A stretch of DNA of 64,000 nt from Lancefieldella sp. Marseille-Q7238. GTDB lineage: Bacteria; Actinomycetota; Coriobacteriia; Coriobacteriales; Atopobiaceae. This document shows positions 34,369 through 44,149 of this stretch, one piece after another. The translations under genes were made by a program, and so were the position numbers. The notes below the pieces were generated by a model. The model searched no databases. It was not told where the DNA came from and was given only the letters and a program-made list of their open reading frames with translations. Numbering within the stretch: position 1 is the first letter of the stretch; each line of letters starts with the position of its first letter. Location: NCBI RefSeq assembly GCF_949152215.1, contig NZ_OX424407.1, forward strand, positions 1,535,922-1,599,921, written 5' to 3'.

Positions 34369-34734
34369 ATGGCCGATAACGAACTGCGCATTGCGGGAAT
34401 CGGTATATCAAAGGACGTTGTTTCTGCGGTTGTGTCACATGCGGCTGGAAACGTTGCCGGTGTAGCTTCCGTTGGCGGAAACGATACCATTGCCTCCAAT
34501 CTCATCAATGTCTTTACCAATAAGAGCATGGCGCCTGGTAAGGCCGTTGAATCCGTTGTGGAAAACGATACGCTTCGTATTGGCGTTCATCTCGCGGTCT
34601 TTTACGGCTATCCCTTTACCAAGCTCGCCGCCGACGTTCGCGGCGTTGTAGCGACTGCCGTCAACGAGCAGATAGGCGTTTCTATCTCCGCGGTTGACGT
34701 GTATATCGACAGCCTCGTGTTCCCCAAGGAGTAG
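34369..34734 (+). CDS. Asp23/Gls24 family protein
   Basis: 121 residues, with AGGAGG before ATG 34369. The pattern GISKDVVSAVVSHAAGNVAGVA, then the central beta stretch LRIGVHLAVFYGYPF, and VVATAVNEQIGVSISAVDVYI marks the Asp23 (DUF322) family. These small proteins are found at the membrane or in cell-envelope stress in Gram-positives; this one has no membrane anchor of its own. It is regularly found between efp and nusB. Confidence 0.9.
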   Translation: MADNELRIAGIGISKDVVSAVVSHAAGNVAGVASVGGNDTIASNLINVFTNKSMAPGKAVESVVENDTLRIGVHLAVFYGYPFTKLAADVRGVVATAVNEQIGVSISAVDVYIDSLVFPKE

Positions 34735-34736
34735 GC

Positions 34737-35240
34737 TTGAGCACTCAGTTCTTTGGCAGGACGCTGGCTCGAAGCCAGGCGCTTCAGATTCTGTTTCAGG
34801 CCGAGCAGACCGATCGCATGGTTTCTGAGGTTCTTGCGGGGGAGTATGTGCTTTCCGAAGGGCCCCTGGATGCTTATGCCAAGCAGCTTGCTTGCGGCAC
34901 TGACGGTATTCGGGACGCCCTCGACGCTATTTTGCGTGCCTATTCGCGTGAGTGGAGCGTCTCACGCATGCCGTCCGTGGACAGAAATCTATTGCGTCTT
35001 TCTCTCTATGAGATGCTTGAAGTTCCTGACGTTGACGTGGCGGTGACCATCAACGAGGTTGTTGAGCTTGCGCGCGCGTACGGCGGAGACGAGTCCCCCC
35101 GTTTTATCAACGGCATTTTAGGCCGCGTGGCAGCCGATATGGCGGAGGGTAAGGATATCTATGAGTTTGCTCGTCTTGCGGCAAACAGCGAAGAGTCCAT
35201 GGCTCAAGAAGAGTCGCCGCTTCAGGAGAGGAACGAGTAG
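34737..35240 (+). CDS. nusB: Transcription antitermination factor NusB
   Basis: 167 residues from TTG 34737, two bases after the previous stop; the ribosome site AAGGAG overlaps that stop. NusB helices: TLARSQALQILFQAEQTD, VDRNLLRLSLYEML, VAVTINEVVELARAYG and the final FINGILGRVAADM. It joins the rrn antitermination complex at BoxA. The 25-residue acidic tail is longer than usual. Confidence 0.94.
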   Translation: MSTQFFGRTLARSQALQILFQAEQTDRMVSEVLAGEYVLSEGPLDAYAKQLACGTDGIRDALDAILRAYSREWSVSRMPSVDRNLLRLSLYEMLEVPDVDVAVTINEVVELARAYGGDESPRFINGILGRVAADMAEGKDIYEFARLAANSEESMAQEESPLQERNE

Positions 35241-35242
35241 CC

Positions 35243-35572
35243 ATGGCTAAGCCTGATACTTCAGCCTACCGGACATTCGATCAGATTACAGACCGCCTGG
35301 ATGACATTGTCAGTCAGGTGCGCGGTAAAGATATTTCGCTTGAACACTCGCTTGACCTCTTTGACGAAGCTATCGCTCTTGGCTCCAAGGCGGTAGAGAT
35401 GGTCGATACGACTGAGTTTACGCCTGAAGAAGAGGCGCGTCTTATCGATAGTAAAAAGACTCCTGAGGCTCCTGCCGACAGTGGCAAGAAGCCCGGTGAC
35501 ACCCAGGTAGACACCCAGGCAGATGACGCTTCCCAAGAAAGCGCTGCATCAACAGAAAGCGCTGAGCTCTAG
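35243..35572 (+). CDS. xseB: Exodeoxyribonuclease VII small subunit
   Basis: 109 residues. The first 70 form the XseB two-helix unit (FDQITDRLDDIVSQVRGKDI, LEHSLDLFDEAIALG). The C-terminal 45 residues are an acidic, Ser/Thr/Gln-rich extension of low complexity, with DTQ repeats, not found in most members. The large subunit XseA, usually the neighbour upstream, is absent here. The stop overlaps the start of tlyA by one base. Confidence 0.85.
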   Translation: MAKPDTSAYRTFDQITDRLDDIVSQVRGKDISLEHSLDLFDEAIALGSKAVEMVDTTEFTPEEEARLIDSKKTPEAPADSGKKPGDTQVDTQADDASQESAASTESAEL

Positions 35573-36375
35573 TGGTAAAGCGCCCATCTAAGAGGCGCCT
35601 TGACGCGGAGCTGGTACGCCAGGGATTGTTTCCCGATACAGAAACCGCCTTGCGTGCCATTCTCGCAGGCGATGTTTCCACACACGAAAGAAGACTGACT
35701 TCTGCCGGAGAGCTTGTGGAAGAAGGTCTTTTTTTGCATGTCAGGCATACGCTTCCGTATGTGAGCCGCGGCGGACTTAAACTTGAGCGTGCGCTGGATG
35801 CCTTTGATGTCAGCCCGGAGGGTCTGACCTGTCTTGACATAGGAGCTTCTTCCGGCGGCTTTACCGATTGCCTGCTGCAGCGAGGTGCTTTGCAGGTAAC
35901 TTCCGTTGATGTTGGCTACGCTCAGTTTGATTGGTCGCTGAGAAATAACGTGCGTGTCAAACTGCTGGAACGTACCAACGTAACGGCGCTTCCCGGCCTT
36001 GGCTATGAGGCTTCGTTTGATTTGGCCGTATGCGATGTTTCATTTACGTCAGTCGCGCACATCCTGCCCGCGACACTTGTGACGCTCAAGCCAACAGGAG
36101 CTTTCATTACGCTGGTAAAGCCTCAATTTGAAGCGGACAAAACCGAGGTTGATGACGGCGGCGTTGTAACGAGTGCAAAGACGCGCCTTGCGGCGCTTAC
36201 GCGAGTCGCACAGCTCTTCTCGCAAGCGGGTCTCGGCCCGATTGCGGCGTGTGAAAGTCCTATTCACGGAGCAAAAGGCAACGTGGAGTACCTGTTGTTT
36301 GGAAGAAAGGGCGTCAAGCCGGCCGTGCTGGACCTGAAGGCGGTCGTGGAAAAGCATACAGTTGTTCGTGTGTAG
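35572..36375 (+). CDS. tlyA: TlyA-family rRNA methyltransferase / hemolysin A-like
   Basis: 267 residues from GTG 35572. An S4 RNA-binding domain (RRLDAELVRQGLFPDTETAL) is followed by an FtsJ-type methyltransferase: SAM motif LDIGASSGGFTDCLLQRGA, CDVSFTSVAHILP, LVKPQFEADK with the catalytic Lys-Asp pattern. TlyA methylates 2'-O of 16S/23S rRNA and thereby makes ribosomes sensitive to capreomycin; the older hemolysin name has weaker support. It is coupled to nadK downstream in the common order tlyA-nadK-recN. Confidence 0.94.
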   Translation: MVKRPSKRRLDAELVRQGLFPDTETALRAILAGDVSTHERRLTSAGELVEEGLFLHVRHTLPYVSRGGLKLERALDAFDVSPEGLTCLDIGASSGGFTDCLLQRGALQVTSVDVGYAQFDWSLRNNVRVKLLERTNVTALPGLGYEASFDLAVCDVSFTSVAHILPATLVTLKPTGAFITLVKPQFEADKTEVDDGGVVTSAKTRLAALTRVAQLFSQAGLGPIAACESPIHGAKGNVEYLLFGRKGVKPAVLDLKAVVEKHTVVRV

Positions 36376-36446
36376 GCAGAAGGTATTCGCTATACTCTTT
36401 GACAGAGGCGTCGTATCCCGGCGCTGGGTTCGGAGAGGGGTTATCC

Positions 36447-37307
36447 GTGAAAGTTCTTCTTGTCCCAAATTATTCGCGTGAAGTTGCCGTGCAGGGTGCT
36501 CACATGCTTGAGGAATGGCTCGGTGAGCAGGGCTGCGATGTTGTCTGGGCTCACGACAAAAAACTTTTCCCTCAAAAGCAGGTGGACCTTTTCGGCTGTG
36601 AGCTGGTGATATCGCTGGGCGGCGACGGAACGCTTCTGCGCGCAGCTCGTATCGTAGGGTATTCCGAAATTCCGCTTATGGGCATTTCCTATGGTCATCT
36701 GGGGTTTTTGACATCGGCCACACCTGATGAGATGCTTGAGACAATCGCCGACGCTTTGGCAGGTGAGTTGCACGCGTCCCGTCGCGCGACCCTTGAAATT
36801 GAATCGGTGTACGAGGCTCCTGACGGCTCGCTTCATACCGAGAAGAGCTTTGCGCTGAACGACTTTGCCGTGTCTCGCGGCGGCGCCGGCGATATGATTG
36901 AGTTCAGCGTGTCGGTTTCGGGCAACTACATTGACACCCTGCGCGGAGATGGCTTTATTGTCAGCACAGCTACGGGTTCTACCGGCTACGCGCTTGCCGC
37001 AGGAGGTCCTATTGTGACTCCTGAGTTTACCGGCATGTCATGCGTGCCCGTTGCTCCTCACACCATTATGGCGCGCGCCTTTTTGACTTCATCGTCGGAC
37101 ATCGTTGAAATTACCATGTCGCGCGAAAGGCCGGCGTGCCGTCACTTCTTTGCCGATGGGCAAAATATAGCCCATGCAACTGAGGCTACGGGTATTTCTG
37201 CTACGGTAAAACGTGGACCTGGCGACATCATCTTGCTTGATAGAAGCGCGCAAAGTTTCTACCGCTCGGTGTCTCGTGTGTTTTACGGTAAGGCTAACAA
37301 TTCATGA
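36447..37307 (+). CDS. nadK: NAD kinase
   Basis: 286 residues from GTG 36447, eight bases after GAGAGGGG; the frame is open 48 bases further. Motifs: GGDGTLLRA, GISYGHLGFLTSA, the Asn-Asp of LNDFAVSRG, and DGFIVSTATGSTGYALAAGGPI. It phosphorylates NAD to NADP. TATACT at 36391-36396 could be a local -10 box. The end overlaps recN by four bases. Confidence 0.95.
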   Translation: MKVLLVPNYSREVAVQGAHMLEEWLGEQGCDVVWAHDKKLFPQKQVDLFGCELVISLGGDGTLLRAARIVGYSEIPLMGISYGHLGFLTSATPDEMLETIADALAGELHASRRATLEIESVYEAPDGSLHTEKSFALNDFAVSRGGAGDMIEFSVSVSGNYIDTLRGDGFIVSTATGSTGYALAAGGPIVTPEFTGMSCVPVAPHTIMARAFLTSSSDIVEITMSRERPACRHFFADGQNIAHATEATGISATVKRGPGDIILLDRSAQSFYRSVSRVFYGKANNS

Positions 37308-38938
37308 TTGATGAGCTTGCGGTAAAAAATGTGGCGCTTATCAAGGAAGCGTCAATTGAACCTGCGTCTGGGCTGACCGTACTGACAGGCGAGACGGGCG
37401 CCGGCAAGACGGCCCTGCTCTCGGCCATAAAACTTTTGGTAGGGGAGCGCGCCGATACGACGATGGTGCGCGAAGGTGCGGATGAACTGCAGGTTGAAGC
37501 CCGCTTCTTTCTGGGCGACTCCGACGAAGAGGGAACCATTGTCCGCCGTCGCGTACAGTCGGACGGTCGTGGCCGCGTGGAAATCGACGGTCATATGGCG
37601 TCGGTACGCGAGCTTGCAGAGAAGGTCGGCGCAACCGTTGACCTGTGCGGTCAGCATGAGCATCAGCGTCTTCTGGACGTACATACCCATATAGACCTTC
37701 TGGACTCATGGATTGGCGCGCCGGCGCAGGAAGCGCTTGACAAGTGGCGGGTACTTCTCGCTGCATCAAAAAACGCAAAGGCGGAGCTTGAACGCGTGCG
37801 TGCGGTATGCGGTGCGGCGGACGCCAAACTGGACGAGGCTGCGTTTGTTCTGCGAAAAATCGGAGAGGTCAATCCACAGCGAGGGGAGTATGAGCAGCTC
37901 CAAGAGCAATTGCCCCGTCTTGAGCATGGGGAAGCGCTTTTGGAGGCGGCTCAGGGTGCGTATGCCGCGCTTTCCGATGACGATGGCGCTGCGGACAGGC
38001 TGACGCAGGCGCTTTTGGCGCTTCGTGGCGTCGCCTCCTTTGATGCGGAGCTTGCAGCGCTTTCAGAATCGCTCTCATCTGCGCTCATCGATCTTGAGGA
38101 TAGCGCTTCCGAGCTAAGATCCTACATCGATTCGCTGGAGATTGACAGCGAGACGCTTGAGCGCCTGCAATCTCGTGCGGCGGCGTTTCAGGGTCTTATG
38201 CGAGCTTACGGTCCTGCGATGGAGGACGTGTTTCGCCGTGCTGAAGAGGCGCAGGAAGTGGTGAGCGCGTGCGAGGACGGAGGCGAGCGCCTTGCTTGCG
38301 CTCAAGAGGCATATGAGGCTGCCGAGAAGGACCTTGCGGCCGCAGCTGACGCGCTTGACGTCTTGCGGGCGCAGGCTGCCCCTCAGCTTGCCGCAGCGAT
38401 TACCAAACAGATGGCCTTCCTGGAGATGGGCAGCGCGGAGATTACGGTGGCTCAAGACCGCCTGGAGCGCCTCAAGTGGACTGAGGCCGGTCCTAGTCGT
38501 GTGGAGCTTCTCTACAAGCCGGGCGCGGAGCTCAGCGCCCGCCCGCTGCGAAAGATTGCGTCTGGCGGTGAGATTTCTCGCGTAATGCTGGCCTGTAAAG
38601 TGGTTCTTGGAGCCGCAGATGGCTGTGAAACGCTTGTGTTTGACGAAGTGGACGCTGGTGTCGGAGGAGCCACTGCTGTAGCGCTTGCGGAGGTGCTGGC
38701 GCGGCTTGCCCAAACGCATCAGGTCATAGTGGTCACGCATGTGCCGCAGATTGCTGTTATGGGCGAGCGCCACTATCTGGTAAAAAAATCAGAGGATATG
38801 TCCCCTGAGACCTCTCTGGAAGAACTCACGGGAGAAGATCGTGTGGAGGAGATTGCACGCATGCTTTCCGGAACGCTGACGGAGACGTCAAGGGCGCATG
38901 CCCGCGAAATGCTGAGCGCTGCAGCGAAGACGCGTTAG
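37304..38938 (+). CDS. recN: DNA repair protein RecN
   Basis: 544 residues; ATG 37304 overlaps the nadK stop (ATGA). An SMC-like ATPase: Walker A GETGAGKTALLSAI, a coiled-coil middle (about 160-400), signature ASGGEISRVMLACKVVLG and Walker B FDEVDAGVGGATAVALAEVL. RecN gathers broken DNA ends for recombination repair. The coiled coil is Ala-rich and somewhat short. No LexA-like box is seen before it. Confidence 0.95.
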   Translation: MIDELAVKNVALIKEASIEPASGLTVLTGETGAGKTALLSAIKLLVGERADTTMVREGADELQVEARFFLGDSDEEGTIVRRRVQSDGRGRVEIDGHMASVRELAEKVGATVDLCGQHEHQRLLDVHTHIDLLDSWIGAPAQEALDKWRVLLAASKNAKAELERVRAVCGAADAKLDEAAFVLRKIGEVNPQRGEYEQLQEQLPRLEHGEALLEAAQGAYAALSDDDGAADRLTQALLALRGVASFDAELAALSESLSSALIDLEDSASELRSYIDSLEIDSETLERLQSRAAAFQGLMRAYGPAMEDVFRRAEEAQEVVSACEDGGERLACAQEAYEAAEKDLAAAADALDVLRAQAAPQLAAAITKQMAFLEMGSAEITVAQDRLERLKWTEAGPSRVELLYKPGAELSARPLRKIASGGEISRVMLACKVVLGAADGCETLVFDEVDAGVGGATAVALAEVLARLAQTHQVIVVTHVPQIAVMGERHYLVKKSEDMSPETSLEELTGEDRVEEIARMLSGTLTETSRAHAREMLSAAAKTR

Positions 38939-38986
38939 CACTGAAGGCAAGAAGCGCTGGGGCGCGGAGATACTTGGCGCACAGAC

Positions 38987-39006
38987 ACAGAAGCGTCTCT
39001 GTTTTT
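38987..39006 (+). terminator. Weak hairpin terminator after recN
   Basis: ACAGA (38987-38991) can pair with TCTGT (38998-39002), followed by T residues to 39006. The stem is only five pairs, so the call is tentative. It lies between recN and pyrG, in a 183-base gap in which I see no gene. Confidence 0.35.
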
Positions 39007-39121
39007 GTGTTGGTGTGATTGATTTTCTCGCCCTCTTTTTTAAGACAACGCGATAGTATAGAGACCCGTAGAAACGTTTTGGCACCGCCGGCTGGCCCTG
39101 CCACGAGTACGGGAGATTTTC

Positions 39122-40771
39122 ATGACCAAGCATATTTTTGTAACAGGCGGCGTCGTTTCTTCGCTGGGCAAGGGCATTACCGCGGCTTCTCTGGGTCGTC
39201 TGCTCAAAGCCCGCGGCTATAAGGTCATGATGCAAAAGGCTGATCCCTATTTGAACGTTGACCCCGGTACTATGAGTCCGTTTCAGCATGGCGAGGTGTT
39301 TGTGACTGAGGACGGCAAGGAGACCGATCTTGACCTCGGCCATTACGAGCGCTTCATTGACGAGAACCTTACGCGTGAGTCAAACTTTACCACGGGCCTC
39401 ATCTATCAGTCGCTCATTCAGCGTGAGCGTGCAGGGGATTTTCTCGGCGGCACGGTGCAGGTGATTCCTCATGTCACCAACGCCATTAAAGCCCGTTTTG
39501 CGCGCATTGAGGAAGTGACCGATGCCGATGTGGTCATTACTGAGCTTGGCGGCACTATTGGCGATATTGAGTCTCAGCCGTTCGTTGAGGCTATTCGTCA
39601 ATTCCGCAAGGAGCGTGGCGCGGCAAACGTCGCCATCATCCACGTGTCGCTTGTGCCTTACATTGCCGCTGCTCATGAGGTGAAAACAAAGCCTACGCAG
39701 CACTCTGTCAAGGAGCTGCGTTCCATGGGAATACAGCCGGACTTTATCGTGTGCCGCTCAAGTCATACGGTTGACGCATCTATTCGCGAGAAGATCGCCA
39801 ATTTCTGCGATGTTGACGCCGATTGCGTGTTTGAGAATAACGATCTTCCCTCAATCTATGACGTTCCCTCGCACCTTAAAGAGCAGGGCTTCGATAGCAA
39901 GGTCTGCGAGCGCCTTGGCCTTGAGGCTCGCCTTTCTGACTTGTCTGGCTGGGAGTCGTTTACGTCTGCAATGCATACGGCGCATGCTCTTCCAGACGCT
40001 ACCCGCATCTATGTGGTGGGCAAGTACACACAGCTTCCCGACGCGTATCTTTCGGTGATTGAAGCGCTGCATCACTCTGGAATTTTCTACGGGCGTCACA
40101 TGGACATTCGCCTTGTCAACGGAGAAGAGTTGACGGAGGAAAGCGCTGAAGCAGAGCTTAAAGACGCTGACGGCATCTTGGTTCCCGGAGGCTTTGGTAT
40201 CCGTGGAGTCGAGGGTAAAATGGTTGCCATCCGCCGCGCACGCGAGCGAAACATTCCTTATCTCGGCGTCTGTCTCGGCATGCAGACGGCGGTCATTGAG
40301 TTCGCGCGTGATGTCGCCGGCTTGGAAGGAGCCAATTCAGCTGAGTTTGCTCCTGAAACGTCATACCCCGTCATCGATCTCATGCCCGACCAGGAAGACA
40401 TTACCGATAAGGGAGGTACGATGCGCCTGGGATCGTATCCCTGTAAGGTTGCGCCACACACCCTTGCGTCTGAAGCCTATGGAGATGAGCTTATCTATGA
40501 GCGCCATCGCCATCGTTTTGAAGTTAACAACGCGTATCGCCGTCAGCTTGTTGACGCGGGACTGGTGATTTCCGGTGTCTCTCCTGATGAGCGCCTTGTT
40601 GAGATGATAGAGCTGCCTGAGAGCGTGCATCCCTGGTTTGTGGCGTCTCAGGCGCATCCTGAGTTCAAGAGTCGCCCCACCTCTCCCGCGCCGCTCTTCC
40701 GTGAGTTTGCCCGTGCCGCGATTGCGCATCATGAAGGAGCAGGGCGTCATGATGTGGCGAGCCGGTCATGA
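39122..40771 (+). CDS. pyrG: CTP synthase
   Basis: 549 residues. The synthetase domain begins [20 protein letters not shown] and has [20 protein letters not shown]; the glutamine amidotransferase domain starts near 290, with the nucleophile Cys in YLGVCLGMQ and the His-Glu pair in [10 protein letters not shown]. It makes CTP from UTP with glutamine in the cytosol. The ribosome site is weak (GGGAG). The stop overlaps the xerD start (ATGA). Confidence 0.97.
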   Translation: MTKHIFVTGGVVSSLGKGITAASLGRLLKARGYKVMMQKADPYLNVDPGTMSPFQHGEVFVTEDGKETDLDLGHYERFIDENLTRESNFTTGLIYQSLIQRERAGDFLGGTVQVIPHVTNAIKARFARIEEVTDADVVITELGGTIGDIESQPFVEAIRQFRKERGAANVAIIHVSLVPYIAAAHEVKTKPTQHSVKELRSMGIQPDFIVCRSSHTVDASIREKIANFCDVDADCVFENNDLPSIYDVPSHLKEQGFDSKVCERLGLEARLSDLSGWESFTSAMHTAHALPDATRIYVVGKYTQLPDAYLSVIEALHHSGIFYGRHMDIRLVNGEELTEESAEAELKDADGILVPGGFGIRGVEGKMVAIRRARERNIPYLGVCLGMQTAVIEFARDVAGLEGANSAEFAPETSYPVIDLMPDQEDITDKGGTMRLGSYPCKVAPHTLASEAYGDELIYERHRHRFEVNNAYRRQLVDAGLVISGVSPDERLVEMIELPESVHPWFVASQAHPEFKSRPTSPAPLFREFARAAIAHHEGAGRHDVASRS

Positions 40772-41661
40772 ATCTCACTCAGGCGCGTAAAGAATTTCTC
40801 GCCTACGCCTCCGTCGAGCGCGGCCTTTCCGACAATACGCTTGACGCGTACGCCCGCGATTTGACTAACTATGTTGAGTGGCTCTCGGACCAGGGACTAG
40901 ATGATCCATGCGATGTGACGCAGCAGATTATCGAGGCGTACATTGCGCTTTTGCGCGATATTGGCCTTGCGCCGGCATCTGTTGAACGGCATACGGCGGC
41001 TATCCGCAATTTCCACCGGTTTTTGGTTGCCGAGCAAATCTGTGCCGCGTCTCCCGCCGATGACCTTCCAACAATCGCGCGGGCGCTTCGGCTTCCCGAT
41101 GTTATATCTCGCGAGAAGGCCGCGGAGCTTTTGGACCAGCCTTTTGAGAAGAGTCCGCGTGGCATACGAGACAAGGCTATGCTTGAAGTGCTCTATGGTT
41201 GTGGGCTTCGCGCAAGTGAGCTGAGCGCCCTTGAGACGCGCGGTGTTCTTCTCGATGAAGAGCTGCTGCGCGTCTTTGGCAAGGGTTCCAAGGAACGTAC
41301 GGTACCTATTTTTGGAACTGCGAAAAGAGCGTTGCGAGACTATCTCGAAGGCGCTCGCAGTGAGTTTCTTATCCACGGTGAGGTGCCGTTCGTGTTTCTG
41401 AATCGTCGAGGAGGGCGCCTTTCTCGTCAGTGGATTCATAGTTCCGTGGCCGCGTACGGTCGTGCGGTGGGAATCGAAGACTTGCATCCCCATACGCTGC
41501 GCCATTCGTTTGCGACGCATCTTTTGGAGGGCGGCGCGGATCTGCGCTCCGTACAGGAGCTTCTCGGCCACGCCGACATTTCCACAACGCAACTGTATAC
41601 GCATGTCGATCGCACGCATGTGCGCGACGTGTACCTCAGCGCTCATCCTCGTGCCCGTTAG
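40768..41661 (+). CDS. xerD: Tyrosine recombinase XerD
   Basis: 297 residues, the normal XerC/XerD size. SAM-like N-domain ([20 protein letters not shown]) and catalytic domain with R in [11 protein letters not shown] in [11 protein letters not shown]-x-x-R in [15 protein letters not shown] in LLGHADIS and Y in TTQLYTHV. It should resolve chromosome dimers at dif with a partner Xer. No att-like or dif-like site was recognised next to it. It follows pyrG by a four-base overlap. Confidence 0.92.
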   Translation: MNLTQARKEFLAYASVERGLSDNTLDAYARDLTNYVEWLSDQGLDDPCDVTQQIIEAYIALLRDIGLAPASVERHTAAIRNFHRFLVAEQICAASPADDLPTIARALRLPDVISREKAAELLDQPFEKSPRGIRDKAMLEVLYGCGLRASELSALETRGVLLDEELLRVFGKGSKERTVPIFGTAKRALRDYLEGARSEFLIHGEVPFVFLNRRGGRLSRQWIHSSVAAYGRAVGIEDLHPHTLRHSFATHLLEGGADLRSVQELLGHADISTTQLYTHVDRTHVRDVYLSAHPRAR

Positions 41662-41930
41662 TGACATTCAGGTTTTTTTCTTGTCCTTTCACTCGTTTTG
41701 CGTTTGGAGTTTGAACGTAAGAAGGCCGCCGCAGCGAAGGTCATTACAGCGAGGATAGTTGCAGCAAAGGCCGTTGCAGCATGACGGGCAAAACATTTCC
41801 CAAAGGTAAACAATGGGTGTTTCTCGGCAAAACAGCAGAAAGATGCTGTCATCATAGAAGCGATTTTATTTCGAGGGAAGCATACATGGTCATTTTTCTT
41901 TGAGTAATTTGGCCGTTGGAGCGACTCTCG

Positions 41931-41939
41931 TGATAAAAT
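41931..41939 (+). promoter_or_regulatory. Extended -10 promoter of oppB
   Basis: TGATAAAAT combines a TGn extension with the -10 hexamer TAAAAT (41934-41939). No good -35 is present at 16-18 bases, which extended -10 promoters may lack. Confidence 0.4.
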
Positions 41940-42030
41940 TGCCGTTTAGTGTTTGCGAGCGTTGCAGGCGCTAAGTGTCGTGTGTGTCGGAAATCGTTGG
42001 AAATGTTCGATTGCCATTCCGAAAATTCCT

Positions 42031-42050
42031 CGCTTGCATCTGTGCAAGCG
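42031..42050 (+). other. Hairpin in the oppB leader
   Basis: CGCTTGCA (42031-42038) pairs perfectly with TGCAAGCG (42043-42050), loop TCTG. It ends five bases before the GGTAAGGAGAG ribosome site of oppB and so could affect loading of ribosomes or RNA stability. Confidence 0.6.
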
Positions 42051-42069
42051 CTGGCGGTAAGGAGAGTAA

Positions 42070-43062
42070 ATGGCACGGTTTGCCTGGTATTTAACTAAAA
42101 GGGTGCTGAGCTATATCGTAATGATTTTTGTTGCGACGTCGCTTACGTTTTTTCTTGCGTCCGCGTTCATGAGTCCTCGTTCTAACTATGAGCAGCGTAC
42201 TCCTCGTCCTCCTCAGGAATCCATTGAGCAGTCGCTGTATAAAACTAACTTGAACGACAAGACTCCTATTATCGAGCGTTACCAGAAGTGGCTTACTGGT
42301 GTTGTGACCAGCTTCAACTGGGGCATGGCTCCTGATGGCAGTTCCATCAATACGCAGATGAGCACAAAGTTTTTGGCTTCTGTTCAGCTTCTGACGCTGG
42401 CAACTATCTTGTCTATTTTCATAGGCGTCGGACTCGGCGTATATACAGCCCAGCGGCAATACGAATGGCAGGACCGCTTCTTCAGTGGCGTGGCATCGCT
42501 TTTTATGGTTATTCCGACGGTTGTTCTCGCCATTCTCATTGTTTTTGCGGCAATCGAGATCAACGCCCTTGCAGGCAACAGAATCTTCTACGTTACGGGC
42601 CTTTCCAGTGGAGATTTCCCAATGTTTTTCGAATGGCTTCTTGACTTCTTACAGCACATCTTCCTGCCAACGCTCGTTTTGACTATTGTCAGTTCGGTTG
42701 GCTATCACCTTACGCAACGCACCTACCTTCTTGATGAGATGCACGCTGACTATGTGCGTACGGCTCGCGCAAAGGGACTTACCCGCAAGCAGGCCATCCG
42801 CAGACACGCTCTGCGCGCGTCCTTAATTCCTACTGCGGTAAACGTTGCCTTCTCTATTGCGGGTATCTTTACCGGCGCCGTTATGACCGAGAAAATCTTC
42901 GCTATTCACGGTCTTGGTGAGTACTTCATCAACTGCATCAACAATAACAACATTCATGGCGCCGTTGCAGTCGCCGCGTTCTCCGCTGCATGTACGCTCG
43001 TGGGTGCGCTTCTCGCCGATCTCTTTGCGGCTGCGCTCGATCCGCGAATCAAGATGAGCTAG
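42070..43062 (+). CDS. oppB: Oligopeptide ABC transporter permease OppB
   Basis: 330 residues, with GGTAAGGAGAG before ATG 42070. About six membrane helices, an external loop of about 70 residues after the first (usual for OppB/DppB), and the EAA loop MHADYVRTARAKGLTRKQAI. Next to the C-terminus the pattern TEKIFAIHGLGEYFINCI is the normal binding-protein-dependent permease ending. It forms the peptide channel with OppC. Confidence 0.93.
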   Translation: MARFAWYLTKRVLSYIVMIFVATSLTFFLASAFMSPRSNYEQRTPRPPQESIEQSLYKTNLNDKTPIIERYQKWLTGVVTSFNWGMAPDGSSINTQMSTKFLASVQLLTLATILSIFIGVGLGVYTAQRQYEWQDRFFSGVASLFMVIPTVVLAILIVFAAIEINALAGNRIFYVTGLSSGDFPMFFEWLLDFLQHIFLPTLVLTIVSSVGYHLTQRTYLLDEMHADYVRTARAKGLTRKQAIRRHALRASLIPTAVNVAFSIAGIFTGAVMTEKIFAIHGLGEYFINCINNNNIHGAVAVAAFSAACTLVGALLADLFAAALDPRIKMS

Positions 43063-43072
43063 GGAGGCAGCA

Positions 43073-44149
43073 ATGGCTAACGATACAAAAAAAGTTGCTC
43101 CAACAACGGAAGAATCCGATGCTCTTACCACCGTCAATAATGGTCAGATGACCAACGCGGAGCTTGAACTTCAGGCTGACTCGCTTGGTTCAGGTGAAGT
43201 TAAGCGCATCAGCTACTTCGGTCTGATTGGCCGCCGTTTCTTGCGCCAGCGTTCCGCCATGATCGGTTTGGGTATTCTGGTAGTTTTGATTTTTGTGGCC
43301 CTCTTCGGTAAGTACCTGACCCCGCATAACTATATCGATCCGGACTTTGCGGCTATCAATCAGGCGCCCAACGCCAACCATTGGTTTGGTACGGATGGCG
43401 CGGGTATTGATTTGTTTGCCAGCGTTGTACACGGTCTTGGCCGCTCGCTGACGATTGGTATCACATACGCGCTGCTGACGTCAGTCATCGCGGCTGTCAT
43501 TGGTACCGCCATTGCCTATGTCCGCGGCGTGCCCGAAAAGATTGGCATGTGGATCCTTGACATGCTCATGGTCATTCCGAGCTTCCTTCTGGTTGCCATG
43601 ATTGTTCGCGCGGCCTCCGGTACAACCGGATGGGTCATGCTTATCGTGGGTATGACCGCCTTTGGCTGGATTGGCTATGCTCGTACCCTGCGTACGATGG
43701 CGCTGTCGCTCCGTGAGCGCGATTACGTCAAGGCCGCTAAATACATGGGCGTTCCTTCAATTAAGATCATCATTCGCCACCTTATTCCGAACCTTGGCTC
43801 GATTCTGATTATCGACACGGTTCTTGGCGTCATCGGCGGTATCAACTCCGAGACGGCATACAGCTTTTTGGGTCTCGGTATCAAGGCTCCCGATACATCG
43901 CTCGGCTATCTTTTGAGCGCCGGCTCTTCGGCGATGCTCTCCACGCCTTGGCTCATTTTGATCCCGTCCGTTGTCCTTATCATTCTCTGCGTGAGCATGC
44001 AGCTTATCGGCGACGGTCTTCGCGACGCCTTCGATCCCTATTCACGCGCAGCCGGCATGGTTGAGGATGACGATGATGAAGCTGACGCCAAAACGTCTGA
44101 AACCACAGGCGAGGCCGATATGAGTACAGATATGACGGAGCGTGCGTAA
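43073..44149 (+). CDS. oppC: Oligopeptide ABC transporter permease OppC
   Basis: 358 residues. The N-terminal OppC segment (GLIGRRFLRQRSAMIGLGIL) precedes a periplasm-side loop with HWFGTDGAGIDLFASVVHG, then the permease domain with EAA loop LRERDYVKAAKYMGVPSIKI. An acidic, Thr-rich tail of about 35 residues follows. The stop overlaps the next gene (TAATG). Confidence 0.93.
   Translation: MANDTKKVAPTTEESDALTTVNNGQMTNAELELQADSLGSGEVKRISYFGLIGRRFLRQRSAMIGLGILVVLIFVALFGKYLTPHNYIDPDFAAINQAPNANHWFGTDGAGIDLFASVVHGLGRSLTIGITYALLTSVIAAVIGTAIAYVRGVPEKIGMWILDMLMVIPSFLLVAMIVRAASGTTGWVMLIVGMTAFGWIGYARTLRTMALSLRERDYVKAAKYMGVPSIKIIIRHLIPNLGSILIIDTVLGVIGGINSETAYSFLGLGIKAPDTSLGYLLSAGSSAMLSTPWLILIPSVVLIILCVSMQLIGDGLRDAFDPYSRAAGMVEDDDDEADAKTSETTGEADMSTDMTERA

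Larger units (their letters stand above)
41662..42069 (+). other. Intergenic region before the opp operon
   Basis: A 408-base stretch without a supported gene. It holds an extended -10 promoter near 41934 and a predicted leader of about 125 bases with several possible hairpins: CGGAA/TTCCG at 41988-41992 and 42017-42021, and a strong one at 42031-42050. A minus-strand 65-codon frame at 41658-41855 encodes a hydrophobic stretch but has no ribosome site. The first 150 bases hold nothing I can name. Confidence 0.5.

Noticed and set aside
40768..41661. XerD as the integrase of a mobile element
   Set aside because: Normal XerD length and motifs, coupled to pyrG, with no other mobile genes or att repeats in reach.
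41658..41855. 65-codon minus-strand frame with a hydrophobic stretch, a possible small membrane protein
   Set aside because: No Shine-Dalgarno or promoter on the minus strand, and its composition fits chance in a GC-moderate gap.
42003..42098. Short frame in the opp leader that overlaps the oppB start
   Set aside because: The ribosome site is poor and no run of regulatory codons is seen.
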